Shown one piece after another: positions 50,277-58,831 of a stretch of DNA of 64,000 nt (positions are counted from its first letter, which is position 1; each line of letters starts with the position of its first letter). Position numbers and translations under genes: made by a program. The DNA lies in assembly GCA_965119745.1 (NCBI GenBank), contig OZ221973.1, positions 1,674,001-1,738,000 on the forward strand. The letters run 5' to 3'. A model generated the notes under the pieces. It ran no database searches. It was not told where the DNA came from and was given only the letters and a program-made list of their open reading frames with translations. The stretch comes from CAJFUR01 sp904420575. Lineage in GTDB: Bacteria > Actinomycetota > Coriobacteriia > Coriobacteriales > Eggerthellaceae.

Positions 50277-50640
50277 GAGCGAATCATGACCAAGGGAATC
50301 CTCATCAACTACGACTACTGCACGGGCTGCCACTCCTGCGAGGTGGCCTGCAAGAAGGAGCTCGGGCTGCCCGAGGGCGAGTTCGGCGTCAAGCTCTCCG
50401 AGACCGGGCCCTACGAGTACTCCGCCGAGGACAAGGGCCCCGGCCGCTGGGAGTGGACGTGGCTTCCGGTGATCACCAAGGCCTGCGACCTGTGCGAGTC
50501 CCGCACCGCCAAGGGCAAGATGCCCATGTGCGTGCAGCACTGCCAGGCGTGGTGCATGTACTACGGCGAGGTGGAGGAGCTGGCCCGCAAGATGGACGGC
50601 AAGACCCGCTGGGCGCTGTTCACGCAGGGCGCCAAGTAGG
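50277..50640 (+). repeat. 364-bp identical direct repeat, copy 1
   Basis: Base-for-base identical by eye to 56813-57176. It covers the ribosome-site end (GAGCGAATC), the whole 117-aa Fe-S subunit gene and one base after the stop; flanks diverge immediately on both sides. Confidence 0.92.
50286..50639 (+). CDS. Fe-S electron-transfer subunit, 117-aa type (copy 1)
   Basis: 117-aa protein: CTGCHSCEVAC (residues 12-22) and CDLCESRTAKGKMPMCVQHC supply eight Cys for two [4Fe-4S] clusters; an extra Cys in QAWCMYYGE follows. It is the electron-transfer partner of the catalytic subunit at 47773, whose stop is 17 bp upstream. Its DNA is identical to the gene at 56822, so both molybdoenzymes use the same small subunit sequence. 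It lacks the C-terminal extension of 45901. A GC-rich hairpin terminator follows. Cytoplasmic. Confidence 0.92.
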   Translation: MTKGILINYDYCTGCHSCEVACKKELGLPEGEFGVKLSETGPYEYSAEDKGPGRWEWTWLPVITKACDLCESRTAKGKMPMCVQHCQAWCMYYGEVEELARKMDGKTRWALFTQGAK

Positions 50641-50660
50641 ACGGCTTCCACGCAGGGGGC

Positions 50661-50689
50661 GGGGCGCGGGCGGCAAGGCCCCGCGCCCC
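50661..50689 (+). terminator. Terminator hairpin after Fe-S subunit gene
   Basis: GGGGCGCGGG (50661-50670) pairs with CCCGCGCCCC (50680-50689), loop of 9 nt, followed by GGTTTCGG. A second perfect 16-bp hairpin lies at 50701-50740, without a T run. Confidence 0.55.
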
Positions 50690-50700
50690 GGTTTCGGACC

Positions 50701-50740
50701 GCCCGTGCGCCGCAGGTGCAGCTGCCTGCGGCGCACGGGC
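50701..50740. repeat. Perfect 16-bp inverted repeat
   Basis: GCCCGTGCGCCGCAGG (50701-50716) and its exact complement at 50725-50740, loop of 8 nt. Located between the Fe-S subunit and the MFS gene; it could be an mRNA processing or stability element. Confidence 0.6.
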
Positions 50741-50883
50741 ATGCCAAGGCGAATGACCCCGCCTCGCGCGGGTCGTTCGATTCTCCCGAGGACTTTGAAG
50801 CAGTGTGCGGAAGGGGGTGCGAGCAGGCACGGCCGTTCTCGGAAGGATTGCATACGGGGTTATCGATATAGGAGGATTATTAC

Positions 50884-52149
50884 ATGTCTGAAATTCAGCA
50901 ACGGAGCAAGAAGAGGGCCATGCTGGTGCTCGTCGGCTGCTGCCTGATGCAGATGGTCGGCCTGGGCACGGTTCTCAATTCCTCGTCGGCCTACTTCGCC
51001 TTCGTTCCGGTGTTGGCCGGGGTCGATATGGTGTCCTACGTCATGTGGATTTCCATGTACGGCATCGCGGCTTTGGTGGGCACCTTCCTGGGCGGCATCC
51101 TGCTGCCGAAGAACGCCAAGCTGTTCCTGTCCATCGACGTCATCGTGGTGGCGCTGTGCCTGGTGGGCTTCACGTTCGCCACGCCCGACTGGACGTGGCA
51201 GTTCTCGGCCTTGGGCATCGTCATGGGCCTGTTCGGCGGCCAGTTCTTCATCTACGCCTGCCCGCTGTTCATCAACTCGTGGTTCGGCTCGTCCATCGCG
51301 GGCCGCTACCTGGGCATCGCCAACCTGTTCTCCGGCATTGGCGGCGCCATCTTCCCGCTGGTGTTCACCCAGCTGTTCCAGGTCATGAGCTGGCAGGGCG
51401 TCTACTACGTGAACGCCGTGCTGGTGCTGCTCATCCTGGCGTTCTCGCTCACGGTGTTCTCCGCCGACCCGTCCAAGAGCGGGCTCGAGCCCTACGGCCC
51501 CCAGGAAGAGGGCGCGGCGGCCGCGGCCGGCTCGAAGCCCGGCGTGCCGCTGAAGTACGCGGTGGGCTCTGTCACGTTCGTGGTGCTCATCGTGGCGTGC
51601 ATCGGCTGCTCGTTCCCCGGCGGCTTCAACTCCTACATCCAGGCGAACTGCCTTGAGGTGCTGGGTGCCGACGCGGCCACGTTCTCGGCCACGCTCATGA
51701 CGCTGCTGCAGGTGGGCTACATCATCGCGTCGCTTTCCGGCGGCTATCTGTGCGACAAGTTCGGTGCCAAGACGGTCACCATCGTCCTGTTCGCCATCAC
51801 CATCGTCACGTTCCTGTGCTGGGCGTTCGTGGCGCGCAGCGAAATCACCATGGCGCTCACGGCGTTCTTCTTCGGCATGAACAACGCCATCGTCACCATT
51901 TCCGTACCCATGCTGGTGCGCAGCCACTTCGGCGAGCGCGCCTTCGACAAGGTGCTGTCCTACGCCATGATGGGCGTGGGCCTGGGCGGCGCGTTCGGCG
52001 CCCCCGTTATCGCGCTGTTCTACACCTCCACGGGCACGTACTCCGGGGCGTTCACCATCGGCGCCGTGGTTACCGCCATCACGCTGGTGCTCATCCTGGT
52101 CACCTATGCGACCGCGAAGAAGACGCGCGAGGCGCACTGGGAGGCGTAA
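50884..52149 (+). CDS. MFS transporter, oxalate/formate antiporter-like (OFA) group
   Basis: 421-aa carrier with twelve hydrophobic helices and a central loop of about 30 residues. SKSGLEPYGPQEE in the loop after TM6 matches the xPxxLGLxPYG pattern often seen in OFA-type MFS proteins, as does LSGGYLCDKFGAKT before TM9. It is likely to import the substrate or export the product of the adjacent molybdoenzyme. AGGAGGATTATT precedes ATG 50884. Paralogue of 52560. Inner membrane; direction and substrate unknown. Confidence 0.82.
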   Translation: MSEIQQRSKKRAMLVLVGCCLMQMVGLGTVLNSSSAYFAFVPVLAGVDMVSYVMWISMYGIAALVGTFLGGILLPKNAKLFLSIDVIVVALCLVGFTFATPDWTWQFSALGIVMGLFGGQFFIYACPLFINSWFGSSIAGRYLGIANLFSGIGGAIFPLVFTQLFQVMSWQGVYYVNAVLVLLILAFSLTVFSADPSKSGLEPYGPQEEGAAAAAGSKPGVPLKYAVGSVTFVVLIVACIGCSFPGGFNSYIQANCLEVLGADAATFSATLMTLLQVGYIIASLSGGYLCDKFGAKTVTIVLFAITIVTFLCWAFVARSEITMALTAFFFGMNNAIVTISVPMLVRSHFGERAFDKVLSYAMMGVGLGGAFGAPVIALFYTSTGTYSGAFTIGAVVTAITLVLILVTYATAKKTREAHWEA

Positions 52150-52403
52150 GACCCGCAGGGCCGCCTTTTCGGGCGGAGGGCGCACCGGCCCATGCCGCGC
52201 GTCCTCCGCTGCGGGTGGGGAAGCGCCGGTTCGCGCCGCGCGCCCTTCCCGTCTGCGGGGTGCAGGGGCCGTGCGGCCGTGTGCCGCGGCCCCGTGTCGC
52301 CCTCCGCGTTCAACCGGCCTGGCCGCGCGCCGGGCGTTCCAACCGCTTCAACCGGTTTCACGGGCCTTCGGGCCCTCCAGGCAATGCGAAAGGAGTTGGC
52401 ACC

Positions 52404-52493
52404 ATGAACAGCAACAAGCCGCTGATGCTCGGCAGCTTCGCGCGCGAAACCGGGCTGCATCTGCCGGGCCGCATGTGGTTCATGCCCAACTAG
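52404..52493 (+). CDS. 29-aa microprotein or leader peptide
   Basis: A strong ribosome site (AAAGGAGTTGG) lies seven bases before ATG 52404, opening 29 codons: start MNSNKPLMLGSF, end GRMWFMPN. The ORF sits between two MFS genes. It has no membrane helix; the last third is Met/Trp/Phe/Pro-rich. The quality of the initiation site argues against chance. It might be a leader peptide for the MFS gene 66 bp downstream or an independent microprotein. No relative recognised. Confidence 0.45.
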   Translation: MNSNKPLMLGSFARETGLHLPGRMWFMPN

Positions 52494-52559
52494 AGAAAGA
52501 ATTCCGTTTGCCCCTTTCGCGCCGCTGCAGGCGGAGGGGGCGTTTCGAAGGGGGTAGCT

Positions 52560-53804
52560 GTGGCTGAGGGAAAGAAGGGGATCCACCGCGCGTGGCTCAT
52601 CATGGTGGGATGCTGCATCCTGCAGGGGTGCGCGCTGGGGTGCCTCATGAATTCGGGCGGCATATTCTTCGTGCCGGTGTGCGACGACTTGGGATTCGAC
52701 CGCGGCGCGTTCTCGCTGTATCTCACGTTCTACTTCATTGCGACGACGTTCACCTATCCATTCGTTGCGAAGTTCCTTCCCAAATGGAATTTCCGGGCGT
52801 TTCTGTCCGGCTGCGTGATCGTGCTGGGCGTCACGTGGGCGCTCATGGGGTCGTTCAGCGAGCTGTGGCAGTTCTACGTTGCGGGCGTGGTCCTGGGAAT
52901 TGCGGGCGCGCTGGTGTTCGTGGTGGCTTCCACGGTGCTCATCGAGAACTGGTTCGCCGACAAGCGCGGCACGGCGCTGGGCATTGCCATGTGCGGCTCG
53001 GGCATCGGCGGATTCGTGTTCCCCATCATCGGCAACATGATGCTCGAAACCATCGGGTGGCGCATGACCTATGTGGCCTTCGCGGTCATCATGTGCGTCA
53101 TGATCCTGCCATGGTCGCTGTTCGTGTTCCGCCTGCATCCCGAGGAATTGGGGCTCAAGCCCTACGGGGCCGAAAAGATGGCCGAGAAGGCAGGCGCCGA
53201 GGAAAAGACGTCGGGCATTCCGGCGAAGAAGGCCATCTTCACGCTCGCGTTCGTGTGCATCTTCCTGTACGCCGGCATTGAGGCGCTGTTCAGCGGCTAC
53301 AACAACCACCTTCCGGGCTTCGCGGAGTCCCTGGGATATTCCGCCGCGTTCGGAGCGGGCATCCTCTCGCTCGCGCAGCTGGGCTATTCCGTGGCCACGC
53401 TGGTCATGGGGTGGGTGACCGACAGGATAGGCGTTGCCGCGTCCACGTACATCACGCTGGGCATCACGGCCTTGTCGCTGGTGGGCTTCTGCCTGTTCCA
53501 GAGCGAGGTCCCGCTGATGGTGGCGGCGTTCGTCTTCGGCATGAACTCGGTCATCATCACCATTTCGGTGCCCACGCTCATCTCCGAGATCTTCGGCAAG
53601 AAGTACTTCGCGCAGATTCTCTCCTATTCGCGCATGTCCGGCATCATCGGCTGCTTCGGCGCCGCCGCCGTGGGCGCGTGCTACGACATGACGGGAAGCT
53701 ACGTGGGTTCGTTCGTTGCCGGCGTGGTCATTCTGGCCATCTGCGCCGTGCTGGTGGGCGTGGCCCTTTCGCAGAAGAAGAAGATGCGCGCGCGTTGGGA
53801 ATAG
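52560..53804 (+). CDS. MFS transporter, oxalate/formate antiporter-like (OFA) group
   Basis: 414-aa carrier with twelve helices starting at GTG 52560 (AAGGGGG six bases upstream). It opens AEGKKGIHRAWLIMVGCCILQG, parallel to the 50884 protein (KRAMLVLVGCCLMQM), and shares the HPEELGLKPYG central motif and MGWVTDRIGVAAST before TM9. The pair look like tandem carriers from one ancestor, each next to a molybdoenzyme set. It is 355 bp upstream of the catalytic gene at 54160. Substrate unknown. Confidence 0.82.
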   Translation: MAEGKKGIHRAWLIMVGCCILQGCALGCLMNSGGIFFVPVCDDLGFDRGAFSLYLTFYFIATTFTYPFVAKFLPKWNFRAFLSGCVIVLGVTWALMGSFSELWQFYVAGVVLGIAGALVFVVASTVLIENWFADKRGTALGIAMCGSGIGGFVFPIIGNMMLETIGWRMTYVAFAVIMCVMILPWSLFVFRLHPEELGLKPYGAEKMAEKAGAEEKTSGIPAKKAIFTLAFVCIFLYAGIEALFSGYNNHLPGFAESLGYSAAFGAGILSLAQLGYSVATLVMGWVTDRIGVAASTYITLGITALSLVGFCLFQSEVPLMVAAFVFGMNSVIITISVPTLISEIFGKKYFAQILSYSRMSGIIGCFGAAAVGACYDMTGSYVGSFVAGVVILAICAVLVGVALSQKKKMRARWE

Positions 53805-54159
53805 GCCGGAACCTCGGGATTTTCCCGCCGAAACCGCAGTTCAAACGCGTGTAATTCAGCTGGACTGACGCCGTTTGCCGCGGCCTCATGCCAGCGGGCT
53901 ACCGCGCCGGGGAAGGGTTTCAGCCCCCGGCGCGGGGAATGCAGCCCGTCAGCGCAATGGCGCGGGTGGGCTGCGCGGATACCATGTCCTTCGATGGCGG
54001 CGCGGCGAGGCGCGGCGGGCGCGCCCTGCGGGGCTTGGGGCGCATCCGAAGGCGCGTCCGCGGGGCGGGCTCGGCGGGGCGCACCCGAGGGGGCGCCCCG
54101 CACGTTTCGCCAGCCGCTGGGAAAAGGGAAGTCAAGACGAGAAGGATAGGAGAAACGCC
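53805..54159. other. Intergenic region upstream of 54160
   Basis: 355 bp, very GC-rich. CGCGCCGGGG (53903-53912) pairs with CCCCGGCGCG (53925-53934) as a hairpin about 100 bp after the MFS stop. No copy of the 43391/47615 operator and no clear promoter seen; the downstream gene may be read from the MFS transcript. Confidence 0.4.
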
Positions 54160-56721
54160 ATGGCTGACTACCAGGAATTCCTTGACGGCATAGATCGCAA
54201 GGCGTACCACGAGGGGGAGTGGCAATGGGAGGAAGACGGCTACACCGTCACCCGCACCTACCACTATTCGCCTCCGGGGTGCCACACGTCGTGCGGCATC
54301 TTGCTCTACGTCAAGGACGGCAAGGTGGAGCGCGTGGAAGGCGACCCGCTGGACCCGTGCACGAACGGCAAGCTGTGCATCAAGTGCCTGACGCTCGACG
54401 AGTCGGTGAACCACCCCGACCGCCTGAAGTACCCCATGAAGCGCGCCGGCGAGCGCGGCGAGAACAAGTGGGAGCGCATCACGTGGGACGAGGCCTACGA
54501 CGAGATCGAGGCCAAGGTCAAGGAAATCTGGGAGACTGACGGCGGCAACGCCATCATCTGCGTGCATGGCACGGGCCGCAACATCAACTGGCAGGTGCCG
54601 TTCTTCGGCCAGGCCGCGCTGAAGACCCCCAACATCTCCACCTTCGGCTTCACGGGCTTCGCCTGCTACATGCCGCGCATCTGCGGCTCCATCGCGCCGT
54701 TCGGCGACTTCCCCATCGTGGACGCCTCCGAAACGCACGCCGACCGCTACAACAACCCCGAATGGGTGCCGCCCGAGGTGCTGGTGGTGTGGGGCAACGA
54801 GCCTCTGGCCTCCAACGCCGACGGCTACATCGGCCACTGGCTGGTGCAGTGCGTGCAGATGGGCACGAAGATCATCTCCATCGACCCACGCCTGACCTGG
54901 TGGGGCGCGCGTGCCGAGTACTGGCTGCAAATCCGTCCCGGCACCGACGCGGCGCTTGGCTGCGCGTGGCTGAACGTCATCATCGAAGAGGGCCTCTACG
55001 ACGCCGACTACGTGGCGGCCTGGTGCGCGGGCTTCGACGAGCTGGCCGCCTCCGTGAAGGACACCACGCCGGAATGGGCCGCCGAGATCTGCGACCTCGA
55101 CGCCGACGACATCCGCGCCTCCGCGCGCCTGTACGCCAGCGCCAAGCCGGGCGCCATCCAGTGGGGCCTCGCGTTCGACCAGCAGCTTTCCGCCATGGCG
55201 CTGTGCCTTGCCGGGTGCGACCTCATGGCCATCTGCGGCAACGTGGACGTGCCGGGCGGCAACATCCTCGTGCACAACGCGTTCGAGATCAACGCGGGCT
55301 ACGCTTCGGGCGAGCACCTGACGCCTCCCGAATGGCGCGCCAAGAAGCTGAACAACAACTTCGCGCTTTCCATCGAAGGCGGCGACTTCGTGGCGCACGC
55401 CTCGTCCGACGGCCTTCTGCAGGCCATCGAGGACGGCTTCCCGTATCCCATCAAGATGATGTGGATCCAGTCGTCCAACACGCTGTCGTGCCCGAGCCAG
55501 GACTCCCCGCGCGTCATGAAGGCCATGCAGAACATCCCCTTCATCGTGAACGCAGACCCCTACATCACGCCCACGTCGGTGGCGCTGGCCGACATCCTGC
55601 TGCCGGTGGCCATGAGCGCCGAGCGCAACAGCGCCCGCACGTGGTGGAGCCCCTGCCGCGCCATGGTGAAGGTGACCGACTTCTACGAGGTCAAGTCCGA
55701 CGAGCAGATCATCATCGAGCTGGGCAAGCGCCTGAACCCCGAGGTGTTCGACCAGTGGGAGACCGACATCGACTGGCTGAACTGGTACCTGCACGACGGC
55801 ACGGGGTCGTTCTCGGCAACCACCGAGGCCACCGACCAAGGCGGCGCCAAGAACTCCGGCAAGACCCTGTTCACTGCCGACTGGGAAGAGCTGGTGAAGG
55901 ACCCGTCCATGCTGGGTCATGCCTACGACGAATTCAACGGCACGTACAACAAGGCGGCCAAGGGCATGTTCCGCGAAGACGGATCGGTGGGCTACGGCAC
56001 GCCGTCGGGCCGCTTGGAACTGGCCCCCATGCTGTACCAGTACTGGGGCCTGTCCACCACGCCGTTCCACACCGAGCCTCCCGAAGGCCCCATCTCCACG
56101 CCCGAGCTCATGGAGGAATACCCGCTCATCCTCACGTGCGGCGGCCGCTCGTTCGAGTTCTTCCACTCCGAGCACCGTCAGCTGCCCACGATGCGCGAGC
56201 TGCATCCGCAGCCCCGCGTGCTGGTGAACCCCGCGACGGCCGAGAAGTACGGCATCGCCGACGGGCAGTGGGTGTGGATCGAGAACGACCATGGCCGCTT
56301 CAAGCAGATCGCCAAGGTGTCGCCCGTGGTGAACGAGAAGACCGTCCATGCCGAGCACGGCTGGTGGTTCCCCGAAACCGAGGGCGCGGCGCCGTACCTG
56401 TTCGGCACGTTCGAGAGCAACCCGAACAACTGCACCAAGGCGTTCGTGACCGGCCAAGGCGGCGTGGGGTCGCCCATCAAGAGCATGATCTGCAAGATCT
56501 ACCCGGTGCGCGAGGGCGACGCCATGCCCTACGAGCAGATTGCCCAGACGGGCAACTTCCCCTGGTACGAGAAGGTGGCCTCGCCGCGTCAGGACGAGAT
56601 CGACCGCTTCCATGCCGCCATGGAGGCCGGTATGGAATACGACGTGATGGCCAACCAACTGGTGGACCCCGCGACGGGCGAGCGCACCGACCTGAAGACC
56701 GGCGCGAAGGTGGAAGCATAG
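54160..56721 (+). CDS. Molybdopterin oxidoreductase catalytic subunit (subgroup B)
   Basis: 853-aa cytoplasmic molybdoenzyme starting MADYQEFLDGIDRKAYHEGE. Ligands Cys41, Cys45, Cys73, Cys76 (PPGCHTSCG, GKLCIKC). It shares GTGRNINWQVPF, CYMPRICG, VVWGNEPLASNADGYIGHW and AEHGWWFPETEGAAPYL with 47773, but the middle third differs, so substrates probably differ. A C-terminal tail (DVMANQLVDPATGERTDLKTGA) is extra. Fe-S subunit 56822 lies 100 bp downstream and is identical to 50286. An MFS carrier and a URO-D-family gene follow. ATAGGAG precedes ATG 54160. Transhydroxylase/catechol dehydroxylase branch; substrate unknown. Confidence 0.88.
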   Translation: MADYQEFLDGIDRKAYHEGEWQWEEDGYTVTRTYHYSPPGCHTSCGILLYVKDGKVERVEGDPLDPCTNGKLCIKCLTLDESVNHPDRLKYPMKRAGERGENKWERITWDEAYDEIEAKVKEIWETDGGNAIICVHGTGRNINWQVPFFGQAALKTPNISTFGFTGFACYMPRICGSIAPFGDFPIVDASETHADRYNNPEWVPPEVLVVWGNEPLASNADGYIGHWLVQCVQMGTKIISIDPRLTWWGARAEYWLQIRPGTDAALGCAWLNVIIEEGLYDADYVAAWCAGFDELAASVKDTTPEWAAEICDLDADDIRASARLYASAKPGAIQWGLAFDQQLSAMALCLAGCDLMAICGNVDVPGGNILVHNAFEINAGYASGEHLTPPEWRAKKLNNNFALSIEGGDFVAHASSDGLLQAIEDGFPYPIKMMWIQSSNTLSCPSQDSPRVMKAMQNIPFIVNADPYITPTSVALADILLPVAMSAERNSARTWWSPCRAMVKVTDFYEVKSDEQIIIELGKRLNPEVFDQWETDIDWLNWYLHDGTGSFSATTEATDQGGAKNSGKTLFTADWEELVKDPSMLGHAYDEFNGTYNKAAKGMFREDGSVGYGTPSGRLELAPMLYQYWGLSTTPFHTEPPEGPISTPELMEEYPLILTCGGRSFEFFHSEHRQLPTMRELHPQPRVLVNPATAEKYGIADGQWVWIENDHGRFKQIAKVSPVVNEKTVHAEHGWWFPETEGAAPYLFGTFESNPNNCTKAFVTGQGGVGSPIKSMICKIYPVREGDAMPYEQIAQTGNFPWYEKVASPRQDEIDRFHAAMEAGMEYDVMANQLVDPATGERTDLKTGAKVEA

Positions 56722-56812
56722 GCGAAGGCGCGCGACGCGAAGCGGGGCGCGCGCCCGTCAGGCTGCGCACGCCCCGCCACGCGAGCGGATGCCGCGCGAG
56801 CGCGGCGCGAAG

Positions 56813-57176
56813 GAGCGAATCATGACCAAGGGAATCCTCATCAACTACGACTACTGCACGGGCTGCCACTCCTGCGAGGTGGCCTGCAAGAAGGAGCTCG
56901 GGCTGCCCGAGGGCGAGTTCGGCGTCAAGCTCTCCGAGACCGGGCCCTACGAGTACTCCGCCGAGGACAAGGGCCCCGGCCGCTGGGAGTGGACGTGGCT
57001 TCCGGTGATCACCAAGGCCTGCGACCTGTGCGAGTCCCGCACCGCCAAGGGCAAGATGCCCATGTGCGTGCAGCACTGCCAGGCGTGGTGCATGTACTAC
57101 GGCGAGGTGGAGGAGCTGGCCCGCAAGATGGACGGCAAGACCCGCTGGGCGCTGTTCACGCAGGGCGCCAAGTAGG
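56813..57176 (+). repeat. 364-bp identical direct repeat, copy 2
   Basis: Identical to 50277-50640, 6.5 kb apart in the same orientation. Recombination between the copies would delete or amplify the segment with two MFS genes and catalytic subunit 54160. Confidence 0.92.
56822..57175 (+). CDS. Fe-S electron-transfer subunit, 117-aa type (copy 2)
   Basis: Same 117-aa protein and same DNA as 50286: two four-Cys motifs for two [4Fe-4S] clusters. It serves the catalytic subunit at 54160, whose stop is 100 bp upstream. The upstream gap differs completely from that of copy 1, while the nine bases before ATG are kept. The contrast between identical small subunits and clearly diverged large subunits points to gene conversion or a recent copying event. 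A hairpin terminator follows. Confidence 0.92.
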   Translation: MTKGILINYDYCTGCHSCEVACKKELGLPEGEFGVKLSETGPYEYSAEDKGPGRWEWTWLPVITKACDLCESRTAKGKMPMCVQHCQAWCMYYGEVEELARKMDGKTRWALFTQGAK

Positions 57177-57190
57177 CTCCGGGGCGTTTG

Positions 57191-57228
57191 CCGGCCTTCC
57201 GCCCCGCTGCGCCGGGACGGAAGGCCGG
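57191..57228 (+). terminator. Terminator hairpin after Fe-S subunit copy 2
   Basis: CCGGCCTTCCG (57191-57201) pairs perfectly with CGGAAGGCCGG (57218-57228); TTTA follows. Confidence 0.65.
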
Positions 57229-57393
57229 TTTAGCGGGCGGCCGCATGCAGCGGCCGACCAGGCTATAGGAGGGGTGCCCCGCGGGGGCGCCCGGGAGGCC
57301 TTGGGCGAGCGCGGCGGCGTGGCGGGAAGGGATGCGTGCCTGTACGCGCCGCCGCGTCGTCGGGGCCTCCCACACGACTGAAAGGGGTAAGGC

Positions 57394-58677
57394 ATGGCTT
57401 CAACGACAGCAGGGAAGAAGAAGTACGGCTTGCCGGTCAAGGTGGCCGTCGTGTTGTTGATCTTCGTCCAGATGACGCAGGCGTTCTGCAACCCGTCGCT
57501 TGCCGGCATCATGGCCGATTTCCCGGAGGCCCCCGTCACCACGGTGCAGACGATCATCAACATAGCGACGCTCGTCATGATCCCCGCCGCACTGGTGACC
57601 GGTCCCATCGTGAACAAGATCGGCTACAAGACCACGGGCATCATCGCCATGGTGATAGCGCTCGTAGGCGGCGTGGCGCCGGCCTTCGTGCATCCGTCCG
57701 TGGAATTCATGATCTTCGAACGCGGCGTGTTCGGCATCGGCTACGGCATGGTGTACACGCTGTCCATCGCCGCATGCGGCGAGTTCTGGCGCGGCAAGGC
57801 CACCACGGGCGTGGTGGGCGCCGTGAACTTCGGCGCCGGCCTCGCGGGCATCCTGTACAACCTGTTGGCCGGGGCGCTTGCGCCGATGGGTTGGGAAGTC
57901 ATCTACTACGGCTACTTCATCATCGTCCCCATCATGGTGTACTACGCCATCGTGATGCCGCAGCACTCCGACCTTCCCAAGGGCGAGGCTGCCGAGGGCG
58001 AGAAGAAGGCGAAGGTCACGCTTGCCAGCTTCGGCACGCAGTTCTGGCTCTACATCATCGGCATGGCGCTCGCCATCGCTTCGGCGGCCGCCTTCATGAA
58101 CAACATCGCCATGATCGTGGTGGGCACGGGCATCGACGCCACCGGTGCGGCGGTGGCCACCATCATGACGGGCTTCACGGTGGGCATGATGATCGGCGGA
58201 GCGGCATACCCGCTGCTCTACGGCCTGCTCAAGCGTGCGGCCATGGCCGTTTACCTGCTGCTTGACGCTGTGGCGTTCGTGGTCATCATGCTGTACGCCG
58301 ACTTCATGGTCCTCATGGTCATGGCGGTGGTGATCGGCATCGTGTTCAGCGGCCTCAACTCCGCTTGGGGCGACATGGCGAACAAGAAGGTGCGCGACTA
58401 CCCGTTGGCGTCCGCCACGGGCACGTCCATCTTCATTGCAGGCTCGGGCATTGCGCAGTTCCTCTCGCCGTTTTTCCTGTCCGCGCTTGCCGGCGTGGCG
58501 GGACAGACGCAGGAGAACCCGTTCTACCAGTACTACCCCGCAATCGCCATTCTGGCCGTGGGCGGCGTCATCCTGCTGGTGATGGCCATCGTCAAGAAGA
58601 ACAAGGTGGACTACGAGCGCGAAGAGCCTGCTTTTGAGGGCGTGGAAGAAGACGCCCTTGCGAGCGCGGAAGCATAA
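57394..58677 (+). CDS. MFS transporter
   Basis: 427-aa carrier with twelve helices (VKVAVVLLIFVQMTQAF as TM1, GPIVNKIGYKTTG as the loop 2-3 motif, FERGVFGIGYGMVYTLS as TM4). It is less like the OFA pair and closer in feel to sugar/organic-acid MFS proteins. It follows the molybdoenzyme set 54160/56822 and precedes a URO-D-family gene in the same direction. AAAGGGG precedes ATG 57394. Likely imports the substrate for this unit; not proven. Confidence 0.82.
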   Translation: MASTTAGKKKYGLPVKVAVVLLIFVQMTQAFCNPSLAGIMADFPEAPVTTVQTIINIATLVMIPAALVTGPIVNKIGYKTTGIIAMVIALVGGVAPAFVHPSVEFMIFERGVFGIGYGMVYTLSIAACGEFWRGKATTGVVGAVNFGAGLAGILYNLLAGALAPMGWEVIYYGYFIIVPIMVYYAIVMPQHSDLPKGEAAEGEKKAKVTLASFGTQFWLYIIGMALAIASAAAFMNNIAMIVVGTGIDATGAAVATIMTGFTVGMMIGGAAYPLLYGLLKRAAMAVYLLLDAVAFVVIMLYADFMVLMVMAVVIGIVFSGLNSAWGDMANKKVRDYPLASATGTSIFIAGSGIAQFLSPFFLSALAGVAGQTQENPFYQYYPAIAILAVGGVILLVMAIVKKNKVDYEREEPAFEGVEEDALASAEA

Positions 58678-58831
58678 GGCAAGCACGAATCGGGAGCCTG
58701 GACGGCGCGCGGCGAGCGTGCCGTCCAGAGGCGGGCACGCTCGACGCGCGCCCTGGAGCAAGGGCGCTTCGGGCGCGCGGTGCCGAGCGGGCGCATACGC
58801 GTGCAAAAGACGAGTGGACAGGAGGAGCTAC

